Below are positions 9,958 to 22,889 of a stretch of 48,668 nt of DNA, in pieces. The DNA is from Symsagittifera roscoffensis. Lineage: Eukaryota > Xenacoelomorpha > Acoela > Convolutidae. Position 1 is the first letter of the stretch. Each line of letters begins with the position of its first letter. The stretch lies in assembly GCF_963678635.1 (NCBI RefSeq), contig NW_026970642.1:1-48668 (forward strand), in the 5' to 3' direction. Below the pieces are notes generated by a model. That model worked only from the letters and a program-made list of their open reading frames with translations, did no database searches and was not told where the DNA came from. The position numbers and the translations under genes are program-made.

Positions 9958-11540
9958 AGCGAAATTTGGTTCTCTCTAGAAAACAATAGGATTTTTTAAG
10001 TCATTGCATTTTTGGTTTGAAATTTATTCATTCTTTATAAACGGCTATTTTGCTTCGATGGCTTTTTTGGCTATTCTGAAAAGCTGTTATACCAGATATT
10101 GCAATCTGGAATTCATTATCCATAGTTATTTTAATGATTAAACGATTAGGTTAAGACAATTTCTCCACAACCGAATGTTAAGTCTGGAAGGTTTGTCCTG
10201 CAATAATTTTGGTTTGGGAATCAACTACTGCTGAATAATTGCAGATAGCAGATGTTTTTAAATAGCATATTTTCACTTGCTAAAACAAAAACCTAGTTAC
10301 GTTGTGACGATTTCTCCAATTTTTTCATTCCTTGTGGGGAAATTTTATAGCTGGCCAAGTTATGGTTGTAGCACACATTCGTTAATCTCAATTCCGCTAT
10401 TCTCATATTGGCGAGTTCGTAATTTATGATTAATTTGTTTCGCAAAGCAGTTGTTTACGTGTATTTGTGTCATATTTTGTATTTTTCGGCGGTTGTTCTC
10501 TTTGATAAATACGCGAAACGTTTCTGAAAATTTTTGGGTCGTAATTTTTGTGGTTTCATGGTGTCGGTTGACAAGTAAAAGTATTTTTCGAGCAAAAAAA
10601 GAATTGATCAAAAAGTAAAAGCCAATTTAAAAATTCTTTGTTTCTGTAGCTTTGAATGTTAATTTAATTAGATATGACTATTTCACAAGTGATGGATAAG
10701 ACTGAAATGTAAGATGAGCAATTGTTTTTGTTTGAGAGTCATCCACTATTGGCAAGGTCTTAGATAGTTTCCTTTTCGTTAAGGGTTGACATATAAATGA
10801 TTACAATTTCTTCATTCCTTTTGGTCGATGCAATTTCTATCGTTAATTTCCAAATTTGAACAGGTTTGTTTAGCGTAATAAGAGTAAACTTGAGTCATTC
10901 TAAAATCATTTTTTGTAGACAGAAATTCTATCAAACTTTCAGGAAAGTTTGAAACTTTTTATTGCGCAAAATCTAGTTTTCTCTAGAAAACGGTCGAATT
11001 TTCTAATAATTGCAAGTTTGATTTGACTTTTATATATTTTATTAAAACGGCTATTACTGCTTCGATTGTTTTTTTTGGCTATGAAAATCTCCTTATTGAG
11101 AAACAGTGTTACAACAGATATTGTAACTTGGAATTCTAGATCCGTAGTTGTTTTAATGTTTTTGTCGAGTACTATTTTTTGTATGAGAATCAACCACTAC
11201 TGAGGACTTGCATAAATTTTTGGTGAAAATGTTTTTTTTTAAATATGCTAAGACAATAACCTATATAATTTAAAAGGTATGAATAAGTTTGATACTAAGT
11301 TTTAGTCTTAGCAAACATTGATAAATCAAATTTGCACCATTTTATATTTTTGGAAATCGGTATTTTTTACGATTAGTTTGCTTTTAAAAAAAGCAGCCAT
11401 TGACGTGTATTCATTTATTTTTTGTGTTCTTAAGATGCTGTTATCTTTGATAGTAAAGCAAAACGTCCTTGGAAAATCAATTAATTTGATTGGCAGTTGA
11501 GGAGATAAAAACGGTCAGTTGTAATTTTTTTCCATCAAAT
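9958..11540 (+). repeat. Old tandem repeat, period about 1.0 kb
   Basis: Blocks near 9965-10260 reappear near 10970-11225. Shared pieces include tctctagaaaac, aaacggctatt..gcttcgat, ccagatattgcaa versus acagatattgtaa, and gaatcaactactgctga versus gaatcaaccactactga. A further related piece (gagagtcatccactattgg) lies near 10734. The blocks near 10455-10560 and 11403-11530 also correspond. Divergence is high, so this is an old duplication. No coding sequence is seen. Confidence 0.6.
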
Positions 11541-13039
11541 GGCCCTGTATACCTCACTAATTTTGAAGTGAATGCCAAATGAGTTGACAGGTTTTAAAGA
11601 TGTAATTAAAGTTCAAATTTTGACCTTGAAAAATCATTTACAAAACTGGTAAAACACCAAGTTATTTTTGTCCTTTTTATTTCAATATTATAGCTAGCAA
11701 AATGCAGTTAACAACGCTAACAGTACACAAAATCAATGAATACGCTTCATATGAGTTTTCGGAATGCAAAAATTTCGCTTTAGAATTTGAAATGCAAAAA
11801 TTATTTTTTCCAAATTTAGAACAAAACGACAAATTATTGACAAATTGATTGTTTTAATTTAGGAGCAATTGTAGAAATTGTTCAATAAAAAAAAGAGATT
11901 TTTCGAATTTTGTTTCACTTCCAAAATTCGGTTTGAGGTAGTTTAAAGGCTGCTTTAAAGGTTGTTTTCCAGATAGTTTTTTTTAACAAATTCTCTCTAA
12001 TTTCACAAACATTTGGGTTAATGAAATCATCTTTTTTTTTTGCAATACGCTGCAAAAATTCGCCAATTTCTGATTATATAAATTATTGAGATAGTTTTAA
12101 TTTTGTTCACGCATGATTTCAAAATTTTATGATTTTTACTGCATTTTGCAAGCTCCTATGGTACTGAGTAAGAGCAACTGAAACTGAATTGTTAAATGAA
12201 GGAGGAACATCTGACTAAAACTGTGATTATTCTCAAACTAGTTTACGTTTGGCCCAAAAAAGACGAATAAAAAAATGGATTGGTGTTTTATCAGTTTTTT
12301 CTAATATATTTTCAATACAAAATTTGAACTGAAATTACACCCTCGAAATTGGTCAATTCTTTTGGCATTTAGTTCAAAATTAAGGAGGTATACGTGGTCA
12401 TATGATGTAAACATAAAAATTTACAAATTGATCTCATTAACAGTCTTAATTTCCAATCATACGTATTGACTTGTTTCAAGGGTGTAATTTTGGTTCAAAG
12501 TTTTGCATAAAAAGTTGCATCATAAAAAATCTGGTAAAATCCAAGCAATTTTTGTACTCATATTTTTTTGGCCAATCATAGCTTAAAATGAGAAAAACGA
12601 ATATAAAGATGTTATTTTAGTTCATTTATTAAATCTGTTGTTTTAAATCAATACTATAGTAGCTTGTTCAGCCCAAAATGCAGTGAAAATTCATAAAATT
12701 GTAAAACCATGGATGAAAAAAATTAAAAAACTATATCTCAATGAACTATATCATCAGAATTGGCAAAAAAATGCAAAAAAATTACTTCAATAACCAAAAT
12801 ATTTATGGAACGAGAGAGTTTACAAAAAACATGTTTCGAAAACACACTGTATATTGGAAACTATATTTACTGTAATTGCATTCAAAATATTTACCAGTAA
12901 AAAATAGAATAGTTTATGGAAATACCTTTTTTAATTTATACTTCAATGTTCATAGTATTTTTTTAGATGAGATTTTTGCTATAATCATACCCATAATTTT
13001 TTGTCTAGCTTATTTTTTGTTCCGACTTTCGAAGAGTGT
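11541..13039. other. A+T-rich sequence with an old direct-repeat pair
   Basis: A block near 11600-11715 (gatgtaattaaagttcaaa..ctggtaaaacaccaag..tatagcta) resembles one near 12480-12600 (gggtgtaattttggttcaaa..ctggtaaaatccaagc..catagctta). No gene or RNA is seen. Confidence 0.5.
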
Positions 13040-13420
13040 GATGGAATATTAGTGCTCGGGGCGGTTTTTTTCTCGAAACAATTATTGAATTTTTAACTAG
13101 CCAATTTTGACAGAATTTTGTTTTATATCAGATCAAATGCTTTGTTTTCCTGAACTCAACTTTAAAAAAACTTTCAGCTGTTAGCATATTTTGTAGAGTT
13201 AATTTGTAGGGGTTTAAATATAGTCAATTCGGTCAACTTGGGATGATTATTGCGCAATATATTTCGTGCTATTTAGGCGTAAGCGGAGCTTTAATCCGTC
13301 TGTAAAATTAATCAAAATTTCGCCACTTTTTGTTAAAATAACATTCCTTCGTAGACCTTAAAAAGCAGTCGGAACATTCAGGGCTTTGCCCTGATACGGG
13401 CAGTCTTGTTCATTCGTCGG
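13040..13420 (+). repeat. Dispersed repeat family 1, copy 1
   Basis: Shared landmarks with the copies near 29690-30060 and 30608-30810 are tttttaactagcc..ttttgacagaattt, a block gcgtaagcggag.tttaat, and a 3' block cgtagaccttaaaaagcag..cattcagggct ending in ccctgatacgggcag. The 3' block also appears inverted at 28862-28905. No open reading frame is shared, so this is a non-coding dispersed element of unknown class. Confidence 0.7.
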
Positions 13421-15300
13421 CATTCTACTTCTTTTCCTTGATAATGATATAATTGGTAAAAAGGCTGCTGCAGCGCTGGTTTTGTGATTGCTAATTTTTA
13501 CTTAATAAAAATGCAAATATAAATTTTCTAAATCTTTTGAAGGCAATCTCTCAACCTACCGAATTTAGTTTTAGTTTTTCTCTAAGCTTTGCTGAGTTTT
13601 TGATTTTCTGTAACTTGAGTTCGATTTAGTGTGATTTTTAGATGGCCGTTTGTTGTTTTTTTTTTGTTTTATATGTGTTATTGCAGTTTAGGGTGTATTG
13701 TTGATGCTTCTGGACTGCTATTGTTGTAAGACTCTTCTCATGGGAACAGTGCTCCTGGTGTAATATTTTAATTTTAATGGAAAAGAATAGTTCCGTTAAA
13801 ATTTACTTGTTCTTGGTATAATAACTTTGCTGAACTCGAGGCGTTATGTCTTTTTTGGTGTTGTATCATTTCATAGTACTTTTGATCAAAAATTTTATTC
13901 GTATACTTAATCAACTTTCGGTGTATTTTTTAAAAAGCAGATCGATAAATAAAAGATATATCAAGGAACGCGTTATAAGATGATATTTCGAGACACGAAC
14001 GTTTCTTTTGATTCAGACGCTGTTGCTAATGGGCATTATTGCCTAAATAAAATGTGTGAATGGTCGGTCCATTAACCAATACTTTCACTCAAAGAAACTG
14101 CCAAACCATGGCACAATTTTTTGTTATTTTTGTGGATAAATATTTGATTATTTCCAAGAATCTCCTAATTTATGTCTTAAATAAGTTTTCACGATTTTTA
14201 ATCAATTTTTTCTGCTAACTGGCTTTTCATTAGGTAAACTTTTTCTATCAACTTTGAAAATGAGACTTTTAAGCATTTGAAGACTTATTTCAAATATATT
14301 TTAGAAATATTTAACTAGATAACATTGTTAAAAAATATTCGTGAAACTTGAGTTAGTAATTTTTGCATTAACAAAAAATGTTATTCCTTATATACTGGAA
14401 GAGTTAAAAAAATGGTTTAGGCACTTCTAAGTGTGGTAGTTTTCTGCATAGTGAAAAGTGATTTCATAGGTGTAGTTAGATTGATTTGTGATAGAAAAAG
14501 CTTACGGCAATTTTTCAAAAATCAAGTAGTTAATTTAACCTTTTGAGGTTGATCTCTTGATTTTGGATAAACTGTTTCCTGTGTAGAAAACGTTAGCTTA
14601 AATAGATATCTATTGAATCTAATGAATCTAATGTATATATCGAATCTATCTAATGTTGACTACTTGAAGCTAGTTGGTACTGGTTTGTTCATTTTAGGGC
14701 TAGCCTACAAAGCGACCCCAGTGGGAAACCTCATTGTGATGTAGTAAAAGATCCATTCAAGGTTAAAAAACATGTGCAAAGGAAGCCTGGATAACTTTCA
14801 AAAATCATTTAGTAATATGACTATGATCACCAGCAAAAAAAGACAAGTCAAAAAGTGAAAAAAAGACAATAAAAAACCTTTTTTGCCTTAAAAAAGTTAT
14901 AACAACTGCAAAAAAGACAACAAAAGTTGCCCAGGAAAAAATTACCTGCACCGACAAAAATGTTATAAAGAGCTTTTAAAGTATTGCAAATACACCGAAT
15001 CTTTGTTCGGGACCTAAGCCGACAAAAACAAGTAGACAAGAAAACCTGAAATTGCTCGAAAGTTATTAGTTTCCTCAGAAAGAAGAGGAAAAGGAATCAA
15101 ACTTCTGGGATTTGTCGTCTGAAGCGTGGGTGTTACCACTGCATCAAATTCACAGAACATTCCTGGAGTCTATATTAAAACAATTTTCAAAATTTTTTAA
15201 TCAAAATTAAATTTAAAAAAAGCAGAAAATTGGCTACAATTCTTGGTATTAGCTGCCCATAACCGGAATACGCTAAAATATTTTTTAATTTGTGTAAAAA
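13421..15300. other. A+T-rich sequence, no feature seen
   Basis: No gene or RNA is recognised. A small cluster of (gaatcta)n-like repeats lies near 14610-14655 and a purine-rich stretch at 14835-14950. Confidence 0.55.
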
Positions 15301-15485
15301 ATGCCCAAATTTTAGATAGATTTGGCGCTGCGGCAACTAAAAAGTGGACAAACAAAATTCTGACAATGATTTCCTAACGCGTGGATATTTTTCCGCTCAA
15401 AAAATTTGGTCCTCGCCGGACACGAACTACTGACTTTTGTCTTTAAATTCAGCTGCGCTAGCTATTCGCCAAACGCGCGAACTAA
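15300..15485 (-). repeat. tRNA-like block, possible tRNA-derived SINE head
   Basis: Read on the minus strand, 15480 to 15406 gives GCGAATAGCTAGCGCAGCTG (A-box-like), then CTGA..TCAG arms around GACAAAAGTC (anticodon-arm-like), then AGTTCGTGTCC (B-box-like; the usual form is GGTTCGANTCC). The G+C content is well above the flanks. The spacing between the CTGA arms is too long and the T stem pairs poorly, so it is not a functional tRNA. Minus-strand downstream sequence to 15300 stays unusually CG-containing (cgcgttagg, gccgcagcgcc), which would suit a SINE body. It could also be chance. Confidence 0.35.
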
Positions 15486-16435
15486 CGCTTGACTTTGTTT
15501 TTCATTTGAATCAAAGGTAAAATGGTTCCAGTGATTCTGTTAAATTAGTTTTTAATTCTAAGAAAAGTCTGTGAAAAGAAAATGTCGAATAAAATCGATA
15601 TATTCCGGTTTGATAAGGCTTTCTAATTGCAAGAGTAAAAAAACTTATAAGCGTTTTGGATGTACTCCTAGTATTCTAATCATCCACCATCTTTTCGTCG
15701 CTCTATATTTTTTGTCTTCATGCTACTTCTTGGTCTAGTTTCGTCTCAAATTTTTACTATTATGGCTTTTCTTCCTCAAAGGTCTGGCATTATAACTTAC
15801 TTATGCGAGGCCACGAGAGCAAAAGACTTATTTGAAATCAAAAGACAAGTTTGTTATTGAAAACTTACAATTTTGCAATAGGGTTTTATTTGACGGATCA
15901 GGAGTGTTTGTAACAATACTTAACCGGATAAAATCTTCTTTTAAGAATCATAAGCAAGAAAAAAAGATGGTGAAAAGAATCAAAAATAACTCAATTTGTT
16001 GTCCAGTTGCTTTTTTGTCGAATTATGTCGAATAAAATTGATACTGAAATTAAGCAATTTTCTTGGTTTATTGTCTAAAACCTGTGTGAAAGTGCAGTGT
16101 AAGTGTAACTGAAAGGCAATGGTGGGATCTTATTGTTCAGATAAGCTACTTTTTGCGGTGATTTTTTTTTCAAGCAGACAATTTTCAGCAATGTAAGCCA
16201 AAACTATAATTGTTTGCGCAATGAAGTAAATAAATTGGCGCCACATTTGAGTTGTCATTTTTTGGAACCAATTTGTCGCTTTGTTGCCAGATGTTTTTGG
16301 TTATTTATATTTTTTGAAGTCTTAGAAAAAACATTTATGGAATCATTTTCATACAAATGTTCTAGCAAGATAACTGGCAACAACCAACACAAAACGATTT
16401 ATTGGAGAGTGTTCAAAATAACAAAATGATTTTTT
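15486..16435. other. A+T-rich sequence, no feature seen
   Basis: There are only short, non-homologous open frames. None has recognisable motifs or coding-like composition. Confidence 0.5.
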
Positions 16436-16578
16436 AAGCAGTCCTTAAATTTTAAGCAGACATTAAAAATGTCCATGCGTGCTTTTTTTGAGCAGTCATT
16501 GCATCTGCGCGTTTTGTTTTAGCAGTCATCAATTTTTAAGCCATCAATAAGACTGTCCATTCGTGTTTTGTTTTGGTT
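16436..16578 (+). repeat. Short degenerate tandem repeat around agcagtcat
   Basis: Units begin agcagtcc, agcagacatt, agcagtcattg and agcagtcatc. Most end in a GT-rich stretch such as gcgtgctttttttg, gcgcgttttgtttt or cgtgttttgtttt. Unit length varies from about 30 to 55 bp. Confidence 0.6.
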
Positions 16579-17984
16579 GCAAGTTATTTGAATTCAGATT
16601 CCAATTCAAGCCATTTCCTTCCTCCACCTCCTCAAAAAATCAAATCTCATGTGAAAAAATTGTTCACAATTTATGATGGAACGAACAAAAAAAAACAAAA
16701 AATATGATTAGAAAAACATTTAAAACATATTTGAGTTTTTTAAACCTTTGCAGTCAGAAAAATCCCACGTTGAAATTTTAAAATAAATTATATGACAATT
16801 CCATATTTTCATTGGACCGAACTAAATTTCAATAGCATGTCCTTGGTCGCGAACAATTTGAAACAAGGCAAATCGAATTTTTTATCCATCGAGGCTTTTC
16901 GAGATTAAAGAGATTACCAAAAACTGAGATTTTTCGATGGTTATTTCAATCAACCCGAAGTGATGCCATTTTGTAGTTGAGCAAAACGAATTTGTTGTTT
17001 CAGTAGCCACGCACTACAAATCTTTAACACAACGCTAATTTGAAATCTACTAGATCTTTACTACCACTACTAAACAATTGTTTTTGCTTCTGGTGACAAT
17101 TCCCTAACTTCTTATCAAAGTTTCAAGCCAGAATAGTTTTTATGAAGTGTTTAAATATGCTGGAATTTTTTTTATTTCTTAAAAATTTTTAGTCTACATT
17201 TGCTTAGTAATTAATTAGCTTATTCTAGAGTATTTCTAGCCCACTAAATCTGCTCTGGAGCTTGAACATCCAATCTCACGTGAGCTAGAAAAATGCGTTA
17301 CCGACTAGATAACATGATCTCAAAAAAATAATTATAGGAACCTAATGCAAATGTTTTAACAAGTGAAAGTTTGCATTGTATTGCTACGACTATTCTATAT
17401 ACTTAAAACATGTTGAATCATTTATTATCTCGTTCCGGTTCAGCGGGCAAGTGTGTTTTTTTGTCTGTTGGATCGAATAAAATTGCTTGTTGTACAGGAA
17501 AAGTAAGAAATTACAAAATCTGGAGCTACCAGTGAAGAGCTGTCATGTGTGACAATGATCCTTGGAGCTAGTAAATAGACAGATATTGCCATAAAACGAA
17601 AAACAAAGTATCGAAAGACCTGAGTGGCTATCTGTATTCTTTCTCAGCCATTACAGGTCGGGATGGAACTTTTCACCACTTACATAGCTATCAATATTTG
17701 GTTCAAGCCATTACCGGCAGAAGTTCGGCTGGTCGACTCATTCTTTGTTTTGGAAAAGTATCGCAAAACTTTCGTTTCAAATTAAATTTAGTGTCAATTC
17801 CCCACACTTTTGATTTGTTTGAGATAAACATAGTATTAACTTCCCATTTTTTGATTCCCATCACAAAAGAAACTATAAACCAGTTACACATCGATGATAA
17901 TTAAATTTAAAAATTGGTACCGTTTAAAAAGGGGCACAAAATTGAACAATTATCAAAGTTTTTAGCTGTCAAAAACTACATCAA
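16579..17984. other. A+T-rich sequence, no feature seen
   Basis: No gene, RNA or strong repeat is recognised. cagccattacaggtcgg (17645) and caagccattaccggcag (17704) are weakly alike. Confidence 0.5.
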
Positions 17985-18296
17985 AACCCGGGTTGACCTC
18001 CACACAAAAAATGCTTGTCATACATTTCCAAACAAAAATTTCATGCATGGTTTCTATGGAAAAATAGGTTATCATAGGAGTTTCAGTTATAAAAACTGTA
18101 TGATAAGCATTTTTTCATTGATTTTTTTGTCACAAAACCTTCAAAAAGAGTTTTTGCCATGCATAAATCAGTTTATTTTGTTTTCTGATGAAATTAGATG
18201 TTCGAATGAGCTTAAATTGGTTTTTGAGCAAATGGAACCATTTCAATCATCAAAATTAGTGATTAACTCTTTTGATCAAAAAAATGCTTATCATAC
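17985..18296. repeat. Inverted motif cluster aaaaaatgcttatcatac, family 2
   Basis: The motif stands at 18006-18023 (with one change, cttgtcat), inverted at 18098-18115 (gtatgataagcatttttt), and again forward at 18279-18296. The outer left edge, cccgggttgacctccacac (17987), matches the complement of 33887-33920, where gtatgataagcatttttt is likewise followed by cccggg. This cluster and the fold-back at 33702-33912 therefore share a terminus. An open frame of 132 codons on the plus strand (17914-18312) spans the cluster and is best explained as chance. Confidence 0.65.
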
Positions 18297-18940
18297 AAAA
18301 TCCATTTTATAAAAATGTAATAATATTAACTTTTTCCACTAACACAACTTTGTTCAGAAACTCTTGAAAAACTTTTTTCGGCATGTTCAGTTGAGTTTAA
18401 TTTGCTTTTAGATTAAATGAAAATAATTGGATCATCAAAAATCTTGTTTTTTTTTGGAAAAAGAACTTTTATATCATACGACTTCATTTATGGTCAGCAT
18501 TTTTCGCGAAGAAAACAAATTCATCAGAGCTGGTTCCCAAATGATAACAGGTAAAAATAGTTAAATTTAATTTGAATAAATATAGATTGGAAGCATTTTG
18601 ATTGCCAGAATTATGGCTTTATTTTTGTTCCAGAAAGGTTTATCTTTTAATTTTTTAAAAAGAAAATTGATTGATGAACATTTCTCGAAAAAAACTAAAC
18701 TTTTCAGAAATTAAGAGAAAATTTTGTTAGCTAATATCATTTGAAAACTAATCGTTTTGTTATTCGAGTACTGTTGGTTGTCATAAAATGGATACTCAAA
18801 TTCGTCAAAAAAAGCTTCCTCAAACATTCTTGTACTCCGACAGACATCGCATAAAACTTTGAAAATCACAAAAAACCTTTTTCTTTATTCAATTTCTTAG
18901 ACCATTGGTAGCCCTAGCAGGGTTTTGGTATGCTTTCAAA
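18297..18940. other. A+T-rich sequence, no feature seen
   Basis: No gene or RNA is seen. Sequence similarity to the array that follows becomes visible from about 18.95-19.1 kb. Confidence 0.5.
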
Positions 18941-19957
18941 TTTGTATTCAGTTCTAACAACCAGAACTGATTGGTCTTTTTCAAATGAAAAAATTTAGTA
19001 TTCTTCAAACTTTTGGGTTGCTGACAATTATTGTAGTAATTAGAATTTTTACTAATTGTTTCTTTTTTCATGCTAGAAAAAAATAAACGTTTTTCCCATG
19101 AAAATTTGAATGCAATGTTGTAATCCTGTTTTTGATCAAAAAGTGTTCTACTGCACGCTTTTTTTGAGAAACTGCTTCTGTATTTAGAATGTGTAGTGAG
19201 TTGCACCGACCAAATTTAATTTTTCTTCTTATGTTTAAGGACTGCAATTGACTGTTTTCTACCAAATTCACTATCGTATTTTTTTTCAATAGGAGTTTCA
19301 ATGGGGATTTTCAAAATTTTTCACTGGTGAAACCAATTTTTAAACAGCTTTGAAAAATATTTACACAAAAAAATTGTTCATTTTTGCTAGTTTGTTTGCA
19401 GTTTCAACTTATGTGCATAAGTTTGTGATAGAATATGCAGAAAATGTGGTAATTTAGTGATATGGTCAGAAGGTTTTTGTTTCTAAAAGCGTGCATTCAG
19501 TTTTGCCATATCAACATGTCGTCCATTACGCTAGACTGCACAAATATCCTTTCAGTCCAAAATTGGGGGTTATTATATGCCCAAAAGAGTGTGGTTAACC
19601 TTTTCCTATAGAAAAGTTCCCCACTCAAAATTGTTGAGTATTTTTACCTAAACGTAATTGCGGTCGAAAATTTTTTAAACAAAATGATGCCGATTCAGAA
19701 TGAAATTTTATATAAATTATAAATGGTTCGTCTAAACTGCGGCAAAAATTTTTTTTTGGAGTGCTTTCAAATGCTTTGAAAGTCTGTTTTTTTTCAAATT
19801 TCAATTGCGCCATATCTTCAACTGGAAGTACATTTTTTGAAATGAACAATTTGCACTGGTTAGATTGTGCATAGTCTAAAAAGTGATTCCAATTTCATAT
19901 CAAAGTTTGTTTTAATATATGAAAAATAAGGAATTATTTATATGAAAACAGATATCT

Positions 19958-21131
19958 CTTCCAATAGTTATCAGAGTAGTTGCTTATTTTTGGTTGCTTT
20001 TCTTGCCAATCAAATGTTATGATTTTTCCAATCATTATTTTTGGGCCAAAATTTTGTCCTGATTTTGAAAAAAAATGTTCTTTTGCTTTAGATACTTTGT
20101 TTTTTTTTTTGAAAACTTTGCTGCTTTATTCGTTGTGTGGTAGATTGCATTGTCCAAAGAGCTTCTAAAAATTGAAGTCTTTGTCCCTTTTTTCTACTAA
20201 AAGCCTGAAAATCTCAATTTTCTAATAAATTGAATTTTTTTGAAATTTCTCACTGCTGAAACCAGTTTTAAACAATCTCTGAAAAACTTTGATTCAAGAT
20301 TCAGTAATTGCAACCAAAAAATATTGTAAGAAGTTACTTGCCCAATCAGGATGAAAATGCAAAGAATTTCTTGCTTATCAAAGAATTAGAAGACTCGAAA
20401 GTGGTTTCATTTGCTGAAAAACAAGATCTTTTTTTTTTTTAAAAAACACAGTTATCGTCAAATTATTTTCAAGTACCTGAGTTGCGGGAAATTTTGACCG
20501 ATACGTCCAGTAGTTGTCAGAGTGGTTTCTTATTGTTCTTTGTTTCATTGGCAGTCAAATTATATGAATTTTGCAATCAGAATTTTTGGGTCAATTTTGG
20601 ATCTTGATATTTAACAAAAAGTGTTCTTTTGATTTAGATATTTCTTTTTTGAAAAGTTTGCTGCTGCATTCGTTTTATGGTATGTTGCATCGTCCAAAAA
20701 GCTCAAAAAACGCAGTTCTAGTTCCATTTTTATTATTTAAACACTGAAAACCATTGTTTTTTTTAAAATTGATTGCGTGTTCTTTCAAAGCAACAATTTT
20801 TTTTAAGCAATTTTTGGAAATTTTGAACTGCTGAAACCAATTTTTGAAAATTTTCGACAAAAACTTGACTCCAGATGCAGTAAATACAAACGGAAAATTT
20901 TGTTAACAGTTTGGTTGCTTGGTTGCCCAACTAGATTGAAGTAGTGAAGAATATTTTACTTATCAAAGTATTAGAAGATTCGTCTAAACTGCGGCGAGAA
21001 TTTACTTTTGGAGTGCTCAAACTGCCCTAAAATTCTGTATTTTTTTTTCGTTTCCGTATAAATTCAAAAGACACTACCTATTTTAAAGAGGATTTTTTGC
21101 AATGAATAGATTGTGCATAGCTTTATGTTTA
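19958..21131 (+). repeat. 1.17-kb duplication, copy 1
   Basis: This aligns with 21717-22889 almost without change. The differences I can see are one T in a poly-T run, ctttattcg versus ctgtattcg, ctgcattcg versus ctacattcg, and a T/A change in tttttttaagc. That is about 99.6% identity. It holds two consecutive array monomers, so the duplication moved a dimer. Confidence 0.92.
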
Positions 21132-21716
21132 AAGCAGATATCTCGAAAATCCGAGGTTGCCAAAAAATTTGACTGCTACTTCTTGTACTAATTGTACTAA
21201 TCATTTTTTAATGTTGTTGTTTGTTTTTCTTCTTAGAAAAAACAAATGTTTTTTCAATATGTATTTTTTGGGCTCAATTGCGGTTCTGATTTTCGAAAGA
21301 AAGTGTTTTTTTTTGCCCTATAATTTGCTGCTTTGTTTGCTGTGTTGTTAGAGCTTAAACCCATCCTATTCCGTATTTTGAATTCACTTAAAGTTTAAAA
21401 GTTCCCGTTTCTTAAAAAGTTCATATTTGTGTTCAGACAAAAACAAGAATTTTTTCATTTATTTCTGAGGGCTTTTCACTGCTGAAACAAGTTTCAAACA
21501 ATCTTTGAAAAATTTTGATTCACGACGCAGTATTTGCAACCAAAAAATTTTGGTTTCAACTATGTAATTGCCGAACCAGATTAAAATTGTGAAGAATTTC
21601 TTACTTATCAAAGAATTAGAAGAATCGAAGATTGTTTTAGTTGCTGAAAAATAGGATTTTCTTTCGTAAAAACATTTATTTTCAAATACCTGGGTTGCGG
21701 GAAATTTTGACCAATA

Positions 21717-22889
21717 CTTCCAATAGTTATCAGAGTAGTTGCTTATTTTTGGTTGCTTTTCTTGCCAATCAAATGTTATGATTTTTCCAATCATTATTTT
21801 TGGGCCAAAATTTTGTCCTGATTTTGAAAAAAAATGTTCTTTTGCTTTAGATACTTTGTTTTTTTTTTGAAAACTTTGCTGCTGTATTCGTTGTGTGGTA
21901 GATTGCATTGTCCAAAGAGCTTCTAAAAATTGAAGTCTTTGTCCCTTTTTTCTACTAAAAGCCTGAAAATCTCAATTTTCTAATAAATTGAATTTTTTTG
22001 AAATTTCTCACTGCTGAAACCAGTTTTAAACAATCTCTGAAAAACTTTGATTCAAGATTCAGTAATTGCAACCAAAAAATATTGTAAGAAGTTACTTGCC
22101 CAATCAGGATGAAAATGCAAAGAATTTCTTGCTTATCAAAGAATTAGAAGACTCGAAAGTGGTTTCATTTGCTGAAAAACAAGATCTTTTTTTTTTTTAA
22201 AAAACACAGTTATCGTCAAATTATTTTCAAGTACCTGAGTTGCGGGAAATTTTGACCGATACGTCCAGTAGTTGTCAGAGTGGTTTCTTATTGTTCTTTG
22301 TTTCATTGGCAGTCAAATTATATGAATTTTGCAATCAGAATTTTTGGGTCAATTTTGGATCTTGATATTTAACAAAAAGTGTTCTTTTGATTTAGATATT
22401 TCTTTTTTGAAAAGTTTGCTGCTACATTCGTTTTATGGTATGTTGCATCGTCCAAAAAGCTCAAAAAACGCAGTTCTAGTTCCATTTTTATTATTTAAAC
22501 ACTGAAAACCATTGTTTTTTTTAAAATTGATTGCGTGTTCTTTCAAAGCAACAATTTTTTTAAAGCAATTTTTGGAAATTTTGAACTGCTGAAACCAATT
22601 TTTGAAAATTTTCGACAAAAACTTGACTCCAGATGCAGTAAATACAAACGGAAAATTTTGTTAACAGTTTGGTTGCTTGGTTGCCCAACTAGATTGAAGT
22701 AGTGAAGAATATTTTACTTATCAAAGTATTAGAAGATTCGTCTAAACTGCGGCGAGAATTTACTTTTGGAGTGCTCAAACTGCCCTAAAATTCTGTATTT
22801 TTTTTTCGTTTCCGTATAAATTCAAAAGACACTACCTATTTTAAAGAGGATTTTTTGCAATGAATAGATTGTGCATAGCTTTATGTTTA
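21717..22889 (+). repeat. 1.17-kb duplication, copy 2
   Basis: This is the partner of 19958-21131. The 585 bp between the copies (21132-21716) is itself a diverged monomer of the same array. The full duplicated period is therefore about 1.76 kb, consistent with unequal exchange inside the array. Confidence 0.92.

Noticed and set aside
17914-18312. 132-codon open frame on the plus strand
   Set aside because: It spans the inverted tatcatac motifs, which explain its repeated KNA-HT peptides; composition is plain A/T-rich and no protein family is recognisable.
21459-21908. 149-codon open frame on the minus strand
   Set aside because: It lies across a boundary of array monomers and is Lys/Phe/Asn-rich as expected from A/T-rich DNA. 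Equivalent positions in other monomers are interrupted.
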